Shown: in pieces, positions 45,761 through 54,673 of the stretch
How positions within the stretch are numbered: position 1 is the first letter of the stretch
Layout: the number at the start of each line of letters is the position of its first letter
The notes under the pieces: model-generated
What the model was told of the DNA's origin: nothing
What the model saw: only the letters and a program-made list of their open reading frames with translations
Database searches by the model: none
Made by a program: the position numbers and the translations under genes
NCBI GenBank assembly: GCA_026225395.1
Contig: JAMFSR010000007.1
Span: forward strand, 62,001 to 126,000
Source: Granulicella sapmiensis
GTDB lineage: Bacteria; Acidobacteriota; Terriglobia; Terriglobales; Acidobacteriaceae
Direction of reading: 5' to 3'
DNA length: 64,000 nt

Positions 45761-47512
45761 ATGCGGACAGGTTTTGGAAGCTTTTTTACGAGCCGGCGAT
45801 CGGGCTGGATGGCAGGGTTGGCAGTAGCGGCCATGATGACGGCTTCGACGGGAATGCACGCGCAGGATGCGGCTCCGGCAGCAGCGCAGGATCCGGCAGC
45901 AACAACGGCTCCGGCAGCAACGACTCCCGCTACGGATGCAACCGTAACCAACGCCCCCGCGAAGAAGCATGGACGGATTTCCAAGGATGAGCAGATCAAG
46001 CAAACCAAGGACACCAAGGCTGCAGAGAAGCAGGCGGCCAAGCTGAATCCGTTCGTCGGCAAGGATGCGAACCTGCCGGACAAGGCGCTGTATGACAAGG
46101 CGCTGGCCCAGGCCAACAGCGGACACTATGACGTCGCACGGCTCGATCTGCAGACGCTGCTGAATACGTACTCCGACTCGCCCTATCAGATGCGCGCAAA
46201 GCTCGCGATTGCCGACTGCTGGTATCACGAAGGCGGAACGGCGGCGTTGGCGCAGGCCGAGCAGGAGTACACCGACTTTATTACGTTCTTCCCGAACGCC
46301 CCGGAAGCGGCCGAAGCGCAAATGCGCGTGGGCGACATTTACTTCAAGCAAATGGATGTGCCGGACCGCGATTACACCAAAGCCACCAAGGCAGAAGATG
46401 CCTACAGGACAATGTTGAAGCAGTATCCGGATGCGCCCGCAGTGCTGCTGAAGGAAGGCCGCCAGAAGCTGCGTGAAGTGCAGGAAGTGATGGCGACACG
46501 TGAATCGGACCTGGGCGTGTTCTATGCGTCGCATGAGAACTGGCCCGCGTCGATTGCGCGATTCGAGACCGTGGTCAACACTTACCCGCAGTACAGCCAT
46601 ATGGACGATGCATTGATCGGCGTGGGCGATGGGTATGAAGCCGAAGTAAAGGTCATCAAGACGCAGAACCTGCCCGAAGGCGCCAAGGCCGCGCTGCTGC
46701 AGGAGTATGAAGGCAAGGCAGCAGCGGCGTATCGCAAGGTAGTGCTGGAGCATGCAGCCGCGCCGCATGTGGAAGACGCCAAGGAACGGCTGGCCGAGAT
46801 GAACCTGCCGATTCCGACGCCGACGCCTGAGCAGGTGGCGGCGAGCGAGGCTCTCGAAGGCAGCCGCGCCCAGTACACGATGGCCAAGCGCCTGGAGCTG
46901 CTGGTGCTGCGCAAGCCGGATACGGTGGTTGCAGCCACGGCGGGCGATCCTCCGCTGGACGATCCACCGGTGCGTACCGCTCCCGCGGTTGTGAGCGAAC
47001 TGAAGCAGAGCTATGTGGATGCGTTCGATCCGAAGGGTGCAGCGGCGCGAGCAGCGGCGAAGGCGACTTCTACGGATTCGGCTGACACCGCCGGAAACCC
47101 ACAACCGGATATGCCGGTCGTGGCGGCACCGCTGGCGTTCCAGGATGTGGCCGCACCGGGCGCCGGTGGGGATGCGTCGACTGTGACCGAAGCGCCTGCT
47201 TCCACGGGTAGCGGAACTGGCGTTGGAATCGAGATCGTGAGTCCGAAAGCCACGACGGGGCCGGCGAGCACGCTGCCGGCGGCCACTGGCGCGCAGGACC
47301 CGAACAATGGCTTGACCGCGGTTGGCCCGAAGGACACCGCTCCTCTGCCAGCGGCAGAAGCAGCCGCTCCGGCTCCCGATCAGGTGAATGATCTAAATGG
47401 TGTGCAACAGCCAGTCGTTGCTCCGGGAACGAAGGACACCTACGACAAGAAAGATGAAAGCTCCAGCAAGCACCAGCCGAAGAAGGGTGTGGATAAGCTG
47501 AACCCGTTCTAA
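45761..47512 (+). CDS. bamD: BamD-like outer-membrane assembly protein
   Basis: The 583-residue protein has a signal sequence, an Ala/Pro-rich linker, and TPR-like repeats from about residue 105 to 360 (GHYDVARLDLQTLLNTYSDSPY..., LAQAEQEYTDFITFFPNAPEA, ASIARFETVVNTYPQY) as in BamD/YfiO. It differs from BamD in having no Cys near the cleavage site (STGMHAQDAA), so no lipid anchor. It also has a disordered Ala/Pro/Thr-rich C-terminal tail of about 200 residues. GGAG lies 6 nt upstream. A UUCG terminator follows. Confidence 0.75.
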   Translation: MRTGFGSFFTSRRSGWMAGLAVAAMMTASTGMHAQDAAPAAAQDPAATTAPAATTPATDATVTNAPAKKHGRISKDEQIKQTKDTKAAEKQAAKLNPFVGKDANLPDKALYDKALAQANSGHYDVARLDLQTLLNTYSDSPYQMRAKLAIADCWYHEGGTAALAQAEQEYTDFITFFPNAPEAAEAQMRVGDIYFKQMDVPDRDYTKATKAEDAYRTMLKQYPDAPAVLLKEGRQKLREVQEVMATRESDLGVFYASHENWPASIARFETVVNTYPQYSHMDDALIGVGDGYEAEVKVIKTQNLPEGAKAALLQEYEGKAAAAYRKVVLEHAAAPHVEDAKERLAEMNLPIPTPTPEQVAASEALEGSRAQYTMAKRLELLVLRKPDTVVAATAGDPPLDDPPVRTAPAVVSELKQSYVDAFDPKGAAARAAAKATSTDSADTAGNPQPDMPVVAAPLAFQDVAAPGAGGDASTVTEAPASTGSGTGVGIEIVSPKATTGPASTLPAATGAQDPNNGLTAVGPKDTAPLPAAEAAAPAPDQVNDLNGVQQPVVAPGTKDTYDKKDESSSKHQPKKGVDKLNPF

Positions 47513-47513
47513 A

Positions 47514-47548
47514 GGCAGAGTGTAGAGGATAGAGCGTAGAGAATAGAG
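47514..47548 (+). repeat. Five 7-bp units after bamD (left arm)
   Basis: GGCAGAG, TGTAGAG, GATAGAG, CGTAGAG, AATAGAG in register. The first 12 bp pair perfectly with 47630-47641 of the array on the other side of the terminator. Confidence 0.88.
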
Positions 47549-47557
47549 AGAACGTTC

Positions 47558-47585
47558 AAAGGGATCAGCTTCGGCTGTTCCCTTT
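47558..47585 (+). terminator. bamD terminator with UUCG loop
   Basis: AAAGGGA (47558-47564) pairs with TCCCTTT (47579-47585), and CAGC pairs with GCTG around a TTCG tetraloop. A T-rich stretch follows about 15-20 nt later. Confidence 0.8.
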
Positions 47586-47607
47586 GGCTTTCTGGGCCAT
47601 GTTTTTG

Positions 47608-47642
47608 TCTACACTCTATCCTCTACGCGCTACACTCTGCCT
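47608..47642 (+). repeat. Five 7-bp units before valS (right arm)
   Basis: TCTACAC, TCTATCC, TCTACGC, GCTACAC, TCTGCCT in register: the reverse-complement family of the left arm and the same family as in mnmG (24263). Confidence 0.88.
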
Positions 47643-47666
47643 CTCCCCCTGCTACCCTTAAAGCTT

Positions 47667-50456
47667 ATGAGTGTTGAGCTGCCAAAGGCATACGATCCGT
47701 CGTCGATTGAAGAGAAGTGGGCGAAGTTCTGGGTAGATGAGAAGCTGTTCGATGTGGCGACGCCGGTGGGCGAGGCTGCTGCGAAGAAGGCATTTGTGCA
47801 ACTGTTGCCGCCGCCGAATGTAACGGGCCGCCTGCACATGGGGCACATGCTGAACCAGACAGAGATGGATATTCTTACGCGCTGGCATCGCATGCGCGGC
47901 GAGACGGCTGTGTGGGTTCCGGGGACCGATCACGCAGGCATTGCGACGCAGATGATGGTGGAGCGCCAGCTTGCGGCAGAAGGCACGATCACGCGGCAAC
48001 AGATGGGACGTGAGGCCTTTACCGAGCGCGTGTGGGCCTGGAAAGAGCAGTACGGCGGCGCCATCACCGAGCAGATGCGACGGTTGGGTGCGAGCGTCGA
48101 TTGGTCGCGCGAGTACTTCACGATGGATGAGCGGCTGAGCCGCGCCGTGAAGGAAAGCTTCGTGCGGTTGTATGAGCAAGGGCTTATCTATCGCGGGGCG
48201 TACATCGTGAACTGGGACCCGCAGATTCAGACGGCAGTGAGCGATCTCGAAGTTGAGAATGAAGAGCGGCTTGGATCGCTGTTTCATATCCGCTATGAGC
48301 TGGCGGATGGAACGGGCTCCATCGTGATTGCAACAACACGACCGGAGACGATGCTCGGCGACGTGGCGGTTGCGGTGAATCCAACCGACGAGCGATATGC
48401 TGCGTTCGTTGGGAAGATGCTTGTACTGCCGCTGGTGGGCAGGGAGATTCCTGTAATTGCTGATGAATGGGCGAACCCGGAGTTTGGCACTGGTGCGGTG
48501 AAGGTGACGCCCGCGCATGATCCGAACGACTTTGCCATTGGCCAGCGGCATAATCTGCCTTCACCTTCGATCATGGATGTGACCGCAAAGATAGCCCTGC
48601 CAGGGTCACCGTATGACGGGCTTGATCGCTTTGAGGCTCGCAAACGGATTGTGGCTGACCTTGAAGCAACGGGCCAGCTCATAGCAATCAAGGAGCACGC
48701 GCTGACGCTTCCGGTTTCGCAGCGCACGGGCGCCGTGATTGAGCCGCGGCTTTCGATGCAGTGGTTCCTGAAGATTCAACCGCTGGCGGACAAGGCGATC
48801 GAAGCGGTCGATAAGGGTTACATCAAGTTCACGCCGGACAACTATCGCAAGACGTACGACGAGTGGATGAAGAACATCCACGACTGGTGCATCTCGCGGC
48901 AGCTTTGGTGGGGGCATCGGATACCGGCGTGGCACTGCGGCAAGTGTGGGACCATCAATGTATCGCGCGAGACCGTGCTGGTGTGCGAGAAGTGCGAAGG
49001 CACGGAGTTGGTGCAGGAGACCGATGTACTCGATACATGGTTTTCGTCCGGGCTACTTCCCTTCACCGTCTTTGGCTGGCCGGGCGATGGCGCAGATGGC
49101 CTGACGCCGGATCTTGCAGCGTTTTATCCGACGCAGCTGCTTGTGACGGGGTTCGATATCTTGTTCTTCTGGGTGGCGCGCATGATCATGCTCGGCTGCC
49201 ACTTCATGCTCGATGTACCGATGCCGGATGGCTCGCAACGGACGCTCGAAAACGCAGTTCCCTTCCGCGAGGTTTATATCCATGCGCTGGTGCGCGATGC
49301 AGACCGGCAGAAGATGTCGAAGACCAAAGGCAATGTGATCGATCCCATCGGCATCGTGACAAAGTATGGCACCGATGCCGTGCGGTTCACCCTGGCATCG
49401 CAGGCGAGTCCAGGCACTGACATCGCGTTCAATGAAGCGCGTACCGAAGGCTATCGCGCGTTTGCAAACAAGATTTGGAACGCGGCCCGTTTCCTGCAAA
49501 TGCAGGTCACGAATGCACAAGCAGCGGGCTATAAGGTTTCTCTGGAGTCGCACGATTCGTTCTCGATCGATCTCCCGGAACACACGCCGCTTGAGACGCG
49601 TTGGATTTTCGCGCGGTTGAGCGCAGTCTCTGCGGAGGTGGAACGCGCGCTGGCAGACTATCGTTTCGATGAAGCTGCCAATGCGGTCTACCAGTTTTTC
49701 TGGGGCGAGTTCTGCGATTGGTATCTGGAGCTCGTCAAGCTGCGCATGGACTTCTTCCCCGATGAAGCCGGTGCGTACAAGCCGCACAACGATGTTGCGG
49801 CTGTAACGCTGGGTGCGTTGGTGAGCGTGTTCGAAGCCGCGCTGCGGTTGCTCTCGCCGTTTATGCCGTTCCTTACGGAAGAGCTGTGGCATGCGCTGTA
49901 TGCGTCGGTAGGCACAGAGTCGCCGGCAAAGTCGATTGCATTGACGCGGTATCCGCAGGCGGAAGACTACGCAGCGGATGCGCTGAGTGTAGACGCGATG
50001 AACGTGCTGCAGGAGCTCATCGTCACGGTACGCGGACTGCGCAAAGAACTTGGCGTACCCGAGAAGGAAGCTGCGCCCGTGCAGGTGCATGCTTCCAATC
50101 GCATCTCCGCATTGGCCGATGCGAACGCCGACATGCTGGCGAAGCTGGCTCGCGTGAGCTCCGTGGAGCTGGTGGAGACAGCGCCGACGGGCAACAATGC
50201 ACGGGCTACGGCGAACTTCGATGTAGCCGTGGTGTACGAGCGGCAGATCGATGTGGCAGCTGAGCGCGAACGTTTGGAAAAGGACCTTGCGAAGTTCGAC
50301 AAGGGTCTGCAAGCCGCTGAACGTCAGCTAGGCAATGAAGGCTTCGTGGCAAAGGCTCCGGCGCACATCGTCGAAGGACTGAAGAAGCAGGCGGCGGAGA
50401 CGCGCGCGCTGAAGGAGAAGGCTGAAGCGGCGCTGGCGGCATTGCCCACAGCGTAA
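47667..50456 (+). CDS. valS: Valyl-tRNA synthetase
   Basis: Charges tRNA-Val and edits threonine. The 929-residue class I enzyme has the HIGH-type motif NVTGRLHMGHML near residue 52 and the editing domain with TTRPETMLGDVAVAV. The KMSKS-type motif RQKMSKTKGNVIDPIG lies near residue 550. A C-terminal coiled-coil arm (ERERLEKDLAKFDKGLQAAERQ) is also present. The ATG directly follows the heptamer arm, with TACCCT eight nt upstream. Confidence 0.98.
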   Translation: MSVELPKAYDPSSIEEKWAKFWVDEKLFDVATPVGEAAAKKAFVQLLPPPNVTGRLHMGHMLNQTEMDILTRWHRMRGETAVWVPGTDHAGIATQMMVERQLAAEGTITRQQMGREAFTERVWAWKEQYGGAITEQMRRLGASVDWSREYFTMDERLSRAVKESFVRLYEQGLIYRGAYIVNWDPQIQTAVSDLEVENEERLGSLFHIRYELADGTGSIVIATTRPETMLGDVAVAVNPTDERYAAFVGKMLVLPLVGREIPVIADEWANPEFGTGAVKVTPAHDPNDFAIGQRHNLPSPSIMDVTAKIALPGSPYDGLDRFEARKRIVADLEATGQLIAIKEHALTLPVSQRTGAVIEPRLSMQWFLKIQPLADKAIEAVDKGYIKFTPDNYRKTYDEWMKNIHDWCISRQLWWGHRIPAWHCGKCGTINVSRETVLVCEKCEGTELVQETDVLDTWFSSGLLPFTVFGWPGDGADGLTPDLAAFYPTQLLVTGFDILFFWVARMIMLGCHFMLDVPMPDGSQRTLENAVPFREVYIHALVRDADRQKMSKTKGNVIDPIGIVTKYGTDAVRFTLASQASPGTDIAFNEARTEGYRAFANKIWNAARFLQMQVTNAQAAGYKVSLESHDSFSIDLPEHTPLETRWIFARLSAVSAEVERALADYRFDEAANAVYQFFWGEFCDWYLELVKLRMDFFPDEAGAYKPHNDVAAVTLGALVSVFEAALRLLSPFMPFLTEELWHALYASVGTESPAKSIALTRYPQAEDYAADALSVDAMNVLQELIVTVRGLRKELGVPEKEAAPVQVHASNRISALADANADMLAKLARVSSVELVETAPTGNNARATANFDVAVVYERQIDVAAERERLEKDLAKFDKGLQAAERQLGNEGFVAKAPAHIVEGLKKQAAETRALKEKAEAALAALPTA

Positions 50457-50487
50457 GGTCTTTATCGTTGCTGCAACAGCGGGGCCT

Positions 50488-51768
50488 TTGTGTGCGTCTC
50501 ACTTCGTTGTGAAGACTCATGTAAAGAAGCTGAGCGCGAAGAAGAGCACCGCCGCGCGCGGAGTGTCCGTTACGGACCGCGCGCAGGTGTTGCAGCAGAC
50601 GCAGCGTACGAAGATGGCGGAGAGCGCGCACCGCTATGTGCGCGGCAGCACAGTAAAGTTTTACGAGTGGCTGGAAGCCGGTCGCGGCGACTCGCTGCCG
50701 CAGGGGCCGGCAGTGTGGATCTGCGGCGACTGCCATGCCGGCAACCTCGGGCCGGTGGCCAATGCGCAGGGCAAGGTCGAGATCGAGATTCGCGATCTCG
50801 ACCAGACGGTGGTGGGCAATCCGGCGCATGATCTGATCCGCCTTGGACTTTCGCTGGCGACAGCGGCGCGAGGAAGCGATCTGCCCGGTGTAACGACCGC
50901 GCACATGCTGGAGCATCTGCTGCAGGGTTACCAGGAAGCACTGGCACGGCCTGGAGCGACCGCGACGGACGATGCGACAGCAGAAGAGCTGCGGCCCATC
51001 CAGAGCGTGCTGGAGCGCTCCATGCAGCGCAGATGGAAGCATCTGGCGGAAGAACGCATCGAGAACGTGAAGCCGACGATTCCGCTGGGCAAGCGCTTCT
51101 GGAAGTTAAATGAAGACGAACGTGCAGCCATCGAAGCGCTGTTTGCCGAAGAAGCTCCGCGCAAGCTGATTACGAAGCTGAAGGGCCGCGACGACGACGC
51201 AAAGGTCAAAGTGATCGACGCGGCATACTGGATGAAAGGCTGTAGCTCGCTCGGCAAGCTGCGCTACGCCGTATTGCTGGGCGTGGGCAAAGGTCCACAG
51301 CGGCAGTTCTGCCTGGTGGACATCAAGGAGGCTGTGCAGGCCGCAGCGCCGGCTTCTGCGAAGAAGGTTGTGGGTGAGAAAAAAAATGCGCCGTTGGACT
51401 TTGCGGAACGCGTGATTGCGGGAGCGCAGGCGCTTTCGCCCTTCCTCGGTCAGAGGATGCTGGCAGCCACACTGCTGCGCCGTCCCGTGGTGGTGCGCGA
51501 GTTGATGCCGCAGGATTTGAAGCTGGAGATCGAGACGCTAACGCGCGAAGAGGCTGTCGGCGCGGCACGGTTTCTCGCCACCGTGGTGGGTAAGGCGCAT
51601 GCGCGGCAGATGGATGCGTCGACGCGGAAGCGTTGGTCGACCGAGCTCAAAAAGCATCACTCAAAGTCGCTCGACGCGCCCGGCTGGTTGTGGAAGAGCG
51701 TGGTGGAGCTGGTGGCGGAGCATGAGGTGGCCTATCTCGAACACTGCCGCCGGTATGCGATGGCATAG
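50488..51768 (+). CDS. DUF2252 family protein
   Basis: The 426-residue protein shows the DUF2252 core: WICGDCHAGNLGPV, then IRDLDQTVVGNPAHDLIRLGLSL. In kinase-like aminoglycoside-phosphotransferase folds the HxxN and later D would be catalytic. Later segments include KARQ-type KAHARQMDAST. The biological function is unknown. The start is uncertain: TTG at 50488, or GTG at 50509. It converges with the next gene with a 3-nt gap. Confidence 0.8.
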   Translation: MCASHFVVKTHVKKLSAKKSTAARGVSVTDRAQVLQQTQRTKMAESAHRYVRGSTVKFYEWLEAGRGDSLPQGPAVWICGDCHAGNLGPVANAQGKVEIEIRDLDQTVVGNPAHDLIRLGLSLATAARGSDLPGVTTAHMLEHLLQGYQEALARPGATATDDATAEELRPIQSVLERSMQRRWKHLAEERIENVKPTIPLGKRFWKLNEDERAAIEALFAEEAPRKLITKLKGRDDDAKVKVIDAAYWMKGCSSLGKLRYAVLLGVGKGPQRQFCLVDIKEAVQAAAPASAKKVVGEKKNAPLDFAERVIAGAQALSPFLGQRMLAATLLRRPVVVRELMPQDLKLEIETLTREEAVGAARFLATVVGKAHARQMDASTRKRWSTELKKHHSKSLDAPGWLWKSVVELVAEHEVAYLEHCRRYAMA

Positions 51769-51771
51769 CGG

Positions 51772-52212
51772 CTACTTGGGCTTCGCTTCCGGCGGGAGCT
51801 CCTGCTGCTCGACGGCTATAGCCACGTTCTCATGCTTGATCTCCAACCGCAGGTGGTTGAAGACACCCATGTAGACGTTGGCGATCCAGACCAGCGCGAA
51901 CCAAGCGACGATATAGCCACGCCAGCCTTCGTAGAGAAGCTGGAAGCGGAAGAGCACGAGCGCAAACGCCGAGACATAGTGCGAGAAGCAATACTCGCAA
52001 GTGAAGAGATAGAAGAATTTGCGTTTGGGCAGCGAGCCGCAGGTTTCACTCTTCTTCTTGCAGAACTCGCGCGGCTCGCGAAAGACCTCTTCGTGCGTAA
52101 CCGTCCATGAGGCGCAGGCGACCGGAAGCGCGAGGAACAGCAGCACACCAAGCTGGTGCAGCAGCGGAATGGCGAGCAGGGATGGCATCAGAGAGTTGGA
52201 TGCACGTAGCAT
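51772..52212 (-). CDS. Small membrane protein with CEYCFSHYV motif
   Basis: The product has two to three hydrophobic segments (LLHQLGVLLFLALPVACA, YVSAFALVLFRF, IVAWFALVWIANVYMGVF). A Cys-rich middle contains FCKKKSETCG and FTCEYCFSHYV, which could bind a metal or form disulfides. No family is recognised. The ATG at 52212 is chosen; a GTG at 52236 would extend it by eight residues. The chosen start overlaps the divergent birA start within one CATG. Confidence 0.65.
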   Translation of the reverse strand: MLRASNSLMPSLLAIPLLHQLGVLLFLALPVACASWTVTHEEVFREPREFCKKKSETCGSLPKRKFFYLFTCEYCFSHYVSAFALVLFRFQLLYEGWRGYIVAWFALVWIANVYMGVFNHLRLEIKHENVAIAVEQQELPPEAKPK

Positions 52213-53053
52213 GGTCTGTATGCCTTTGTTGGACACAATAGATTCTCTAGCCGTGAACGAGGCGCTGACGCATACGCGGCTGGGCGGGCATGTGGTTCAT
52301 CTGGAGACGGTGGATTCCACGATGACGCTGGCACAGGAAGCGGCGCGTGCCGGGGCGAAGTTTGGCGTGTGGGTGGCTGATGAGCAGACAGCCGGGCGTG
52401 GGCGTGGCGGCCATACGTGGCACTCACGGCCCGGCGATGGGCTGTATGTATCGGCGCTGTTTACGCCGATGCTGCCGGCGACCGACCTTGGGCTTTCGCT
52501 GACGGCGGGCATCGCGGCCTGGGACGCGATTCGCGAGGTGAGCGGCCTTACGGTGGATATGCGCTGGCCGAACGATCTGGTAACGCGCGGGGACGTTCCG
52601 AGCCGCAAGCTGGGCGGCATTCTGGTGGAGACAGCGGTGACGCCCGCGGTGGGCAGCCGGCCGGCGATGCTCCGTTATGCGGTGATCGGGATAGGCATCA
52701 ATGTGGGGCATGAGAGCTTCCCTGCCGAGCTTGCCGGCACAGCGACTTCGCTAAAGATGGAAGGGTGGCATGGGGCCGAGCGTCAGCCGCTCCTGGTGGC
52801 GCTGCTGGATAAGCTCGACCTGTTTGTCCGCTACAGCGAAGATGGCTATGCCAGGAGGCGCAATGGGCCCGATCTTCCGGTCAGCGCGGAGACGGCCTCG
52901 ACCTGGATTCGTGGCAAGCGCGTTCACGTATCCGAGCAGGGCGGATATACTGGCGTGACGGCTGGCTTGGACGCAAGAGGATTTCTACGCGTGGCAGGCG
53001 ACGATGGCGTTCTGCGGACGGTGCTTTCGGGCGGCGTTCGCGAAATTGAATGA
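52211..53053 (+). CDS. birA: Biotin--protein ligase without HTH domain
   Basis: Activates biotin and attaches it to carboxyl-carrier proteins. The 280-residue product has VDSTMTLAQEAA, the biotinyl-AMP loop GRGRGGHTWHSRPGDGLYVS, RWPNDL and KLGGILVE, and a C-terminal SH3-like end (YTGVTAGLDARGFLRV). It lacks the N-terminal DNA-binding domain, so it is a monofunctional ligase rather than a repressor. The start could be 52211 or 52220. coaX follows 27 nt later. Confidence 0.92.
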   Translation: MVCMPLLDTIDSLAVNEALTHTRLGGHVVHLETVDSTMTLAQEAARAGAKFGVWVADEQTAGRGRGGHTWHSRPGDGLYVSALFTPMLPATDLGLSLTAGIAAWDAIREVSGLTVDMRWPNDLVTRGDVPSRKLGGILVETAVTPAVGSRPAMLRYAVIGIGINVGHESFPAELAGTATSLKMEGWHGAERQPLLVALLDKLDLFVRYSEDGYARRRNGPDLPVSAETASTWIRGKRVHVSEQGGYTGVTAGLDARGFLRVAGDDGVLRTVLSGGVREIE

Positions 53054-53080
53054 AACGATAGGCGAGGCAAGAAGGCGAAG

Positions 53081-53881
53081 ATGCTACTGGCACTCGATGT
53101 AGGCAATTCCAATACTGTAATCGGACTCTACCGGCCAACGGTGGATGGCGTGTTAGGCGGCCTGGCCGCTGACTGGCGGATTACGACACCTTACAAACAA
53201 ACGCCCGACGAGCTGGGTGTGCTGCTACAAACGCTGTTCTCGATGCGTGGCCTGCAGATCGACCAGGTGAACGGCGTGGCGATCTCGTCCGTGGTGCCGC
53301 CGCTCGATGCGACGCTGCGGCGCGTGTGCGAGATGTTCTTCAAAGTAAAACCGTTGTTCATTGAGCCGGGTGTGAAGACTGGGCTGCCGGTACTGACGGA
53401 CAACCCGAGCGAAGTGGGCGCCGACCGCGTGGTGAACTGCGTGGCAGCGTTTGAGCTCCTCGGAGGGCCATGCATCGTGGTGGACATGGGCACGGCGACG
53501 ACGTTCGATGTGGTTTCGAAGAAAGGCGAGTTTCTCGGCGGAGCGATTGCTCCGGGCCTGGGGATCTCTGCCGAAGCATTGTTTGCGCGGGCAGCGCGGT
53601 TGACGCGTGTGGAGATCAAGAAGCCGGCGAAGATCATCGGCACCAGCACGACAGATAATATCCAGATCGGACTGTACTACGGCTACATCGGGTTGGTGGA
53701 TGGGATTCTGGAACGGCTGATCGCGGAGCTTGGGCCGGAGACAAAGACAATTGCGACGGGTGGTCTCGCCAAGCTGATTGCGGGCGGTTGCAAGTACATC
53801 CACAGAGTGGACGAGATGCTGACGCTCAATGGGCTACGGTTGATATGGGAACGAAACCAGGATCGCCAGAGAAGGCGTTGA
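53081..53881 (+). CDS. coaX: Type III pantothenate kinase
   Basis: First step of coenzyme A synthesis, phosphorylating pantothenate. The 266-residue ASKHA-fold protein has LALDVGNSNTVIGLY, GADRVVNCVAAF, VVDMGTATTFDVV and GAIAPGLGISAEAL, all typical of CoaX. GAAGGCGAAG precedes the ATG. It follows birA closely, the common birA-coaX pair. Confidence 0.96.
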   Translation: MLLALDVGNSNTVIGLYRPTVDGVLGGLAADWRITTPYKQTPDELGVLLQTLFSMRGLQIDQVNGVAISSVVPPLDATLRRVCEMFFKVKPLFIEPGVKTGLPVLTDNPSEVGADRVVNCVAAFELLGGPCIVVDMGTATTFDVVSKKGEFLGGAIAPGLGISAEALFARAARLTRVEIKKPAKIIGTSTTDNIQIGLYYGYIGLVDGILERLIAELGPETKTIATGGLAKLIAGGCKYIHRVDEMLTLNGLRLIWERNQDRQRRR

Positions 53882-53888
53882 GTCGCAG

Positions 53889-53909
53889 GAAATAGCAAAT
53901 AGGAAATAG
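53889..53909 (+). repeat. Three AAATAG-type 7-bp units after coaX
   Basis: GAAATAG, CAAATAG, GAAATAG in register, starting 8 nt after the coaX stop. The unit is the same as in the array after comEC (58737). Confidence 0.8.
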
Positions 53910-53956
53910 AAAGAGCTTCGGGTCGGCTTATGCTGTCGCCCTTAGCCTGGCTTGTC

Positions 53957-54673
53957 ATGAATTACTTTGAATATTTTTCGGAGATCGAAGAGAGGTTCAG
54001 CCGGCGACGCGGGTCGATCCTGCTGCTCTCTACGCTGGACTGGGCTTTGATTGAGACGTGGCGTGAAGCGGGTGTACCGCTCGAAGCGGTGCTGCGCGGC
54101 ATCGACGATGCGTTCGACAAATACGATGCGAAGGCTGCACGCGCCAAGAGCCGTATGCGCAAGGTAAACGGACTCGCATGGTGCGCGCAGGCCGTGATGC
54201 AGGCCGCGGAAGAAATGGTGGAAGCCGCAACCGGCACTGCTCCGGTGAAGGCAGGTGAAACGTTTTCAAGTGGCTTTGAGGCGGAACGCGTGGCGCGGTT
54301 TCTGGATGAGAATGCGAAGGCCGTTGAAGCTGTAGTGCTAGAGCAGGCAACGTCTGAGACCGTTCGCGTGGAAACACTGCGGCGTCTGCGAGAACTTGCG
54401 ACGGCGATGCGTGGAGACACACCGATGCCACTCGATGATTTGGACCGCACGCTGACGGTGCTCGAAGAGAGGTTGTTTGCAGCGCTGTTCGGCGCGGCTG
54501 CAGAGGATGAAATCGTTTCGTTGCGCGAACAGGCGGACCGCGAGCTTGCACCATACCGTGCGCGCATGAGCGCCGTACAAATCAAACAGGTGCAGGCGCA
54601 GTTTCTGCAAAAGCGCCTGTTAGAAGTGAAGCGACTTCCACGGCTTAGCCTGTTCTACATGGGGCACGAATGA
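53957..54673 (+). CDS. Conserved-looking hypothetical protein between coaX and rlmD-like gene
   Basis: The 238-residue, largely helical protein has no membrane segment. It starts MNYFEYFSEIEERFSRRRG and contains LDWALIETWREAGVPLEAVLRGID, then long charged helices ending KRLPRLSLFYMGHE. No domain is recognised. Its stop overlaps the next ATG (ATGA), so it is translationally coupled to the RNA methyltransferase and may be linked to RNA modification. The start is chosen at 53957, where the conserved-looking sequence begins; no good ribosome binding site is seen. Confidence 0.75.
   Translation: MNYFEYFSEIEERFSRRRGSILLLSTLDWALIETWREAGVPLEAVLRGIDDAFDKYDAKAARAKSRMRKVNGLAWCAQAVMQAAEEMVEAATGTAPVKAGETFSSGFEAERVARFLDENAKAVEAVVLEQATSETVRVETLRRLRELATAMRGDTPMPLDDLDRTLTVLEERLFAALFGAAAEDEIVSLREQADRELAPYRARMSAVQIKQVQAQFLQKRLLEVKRLPRLSLFYMGHE

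Noticed and set aside
45581-47104. A 507-codon open frame on the minus strand
   Set aside because: Antisense to the bamD-like gene, Arg/Leu-rich and without motifs, while the plus frame has TPR-like repeats and a ribosome binding site.
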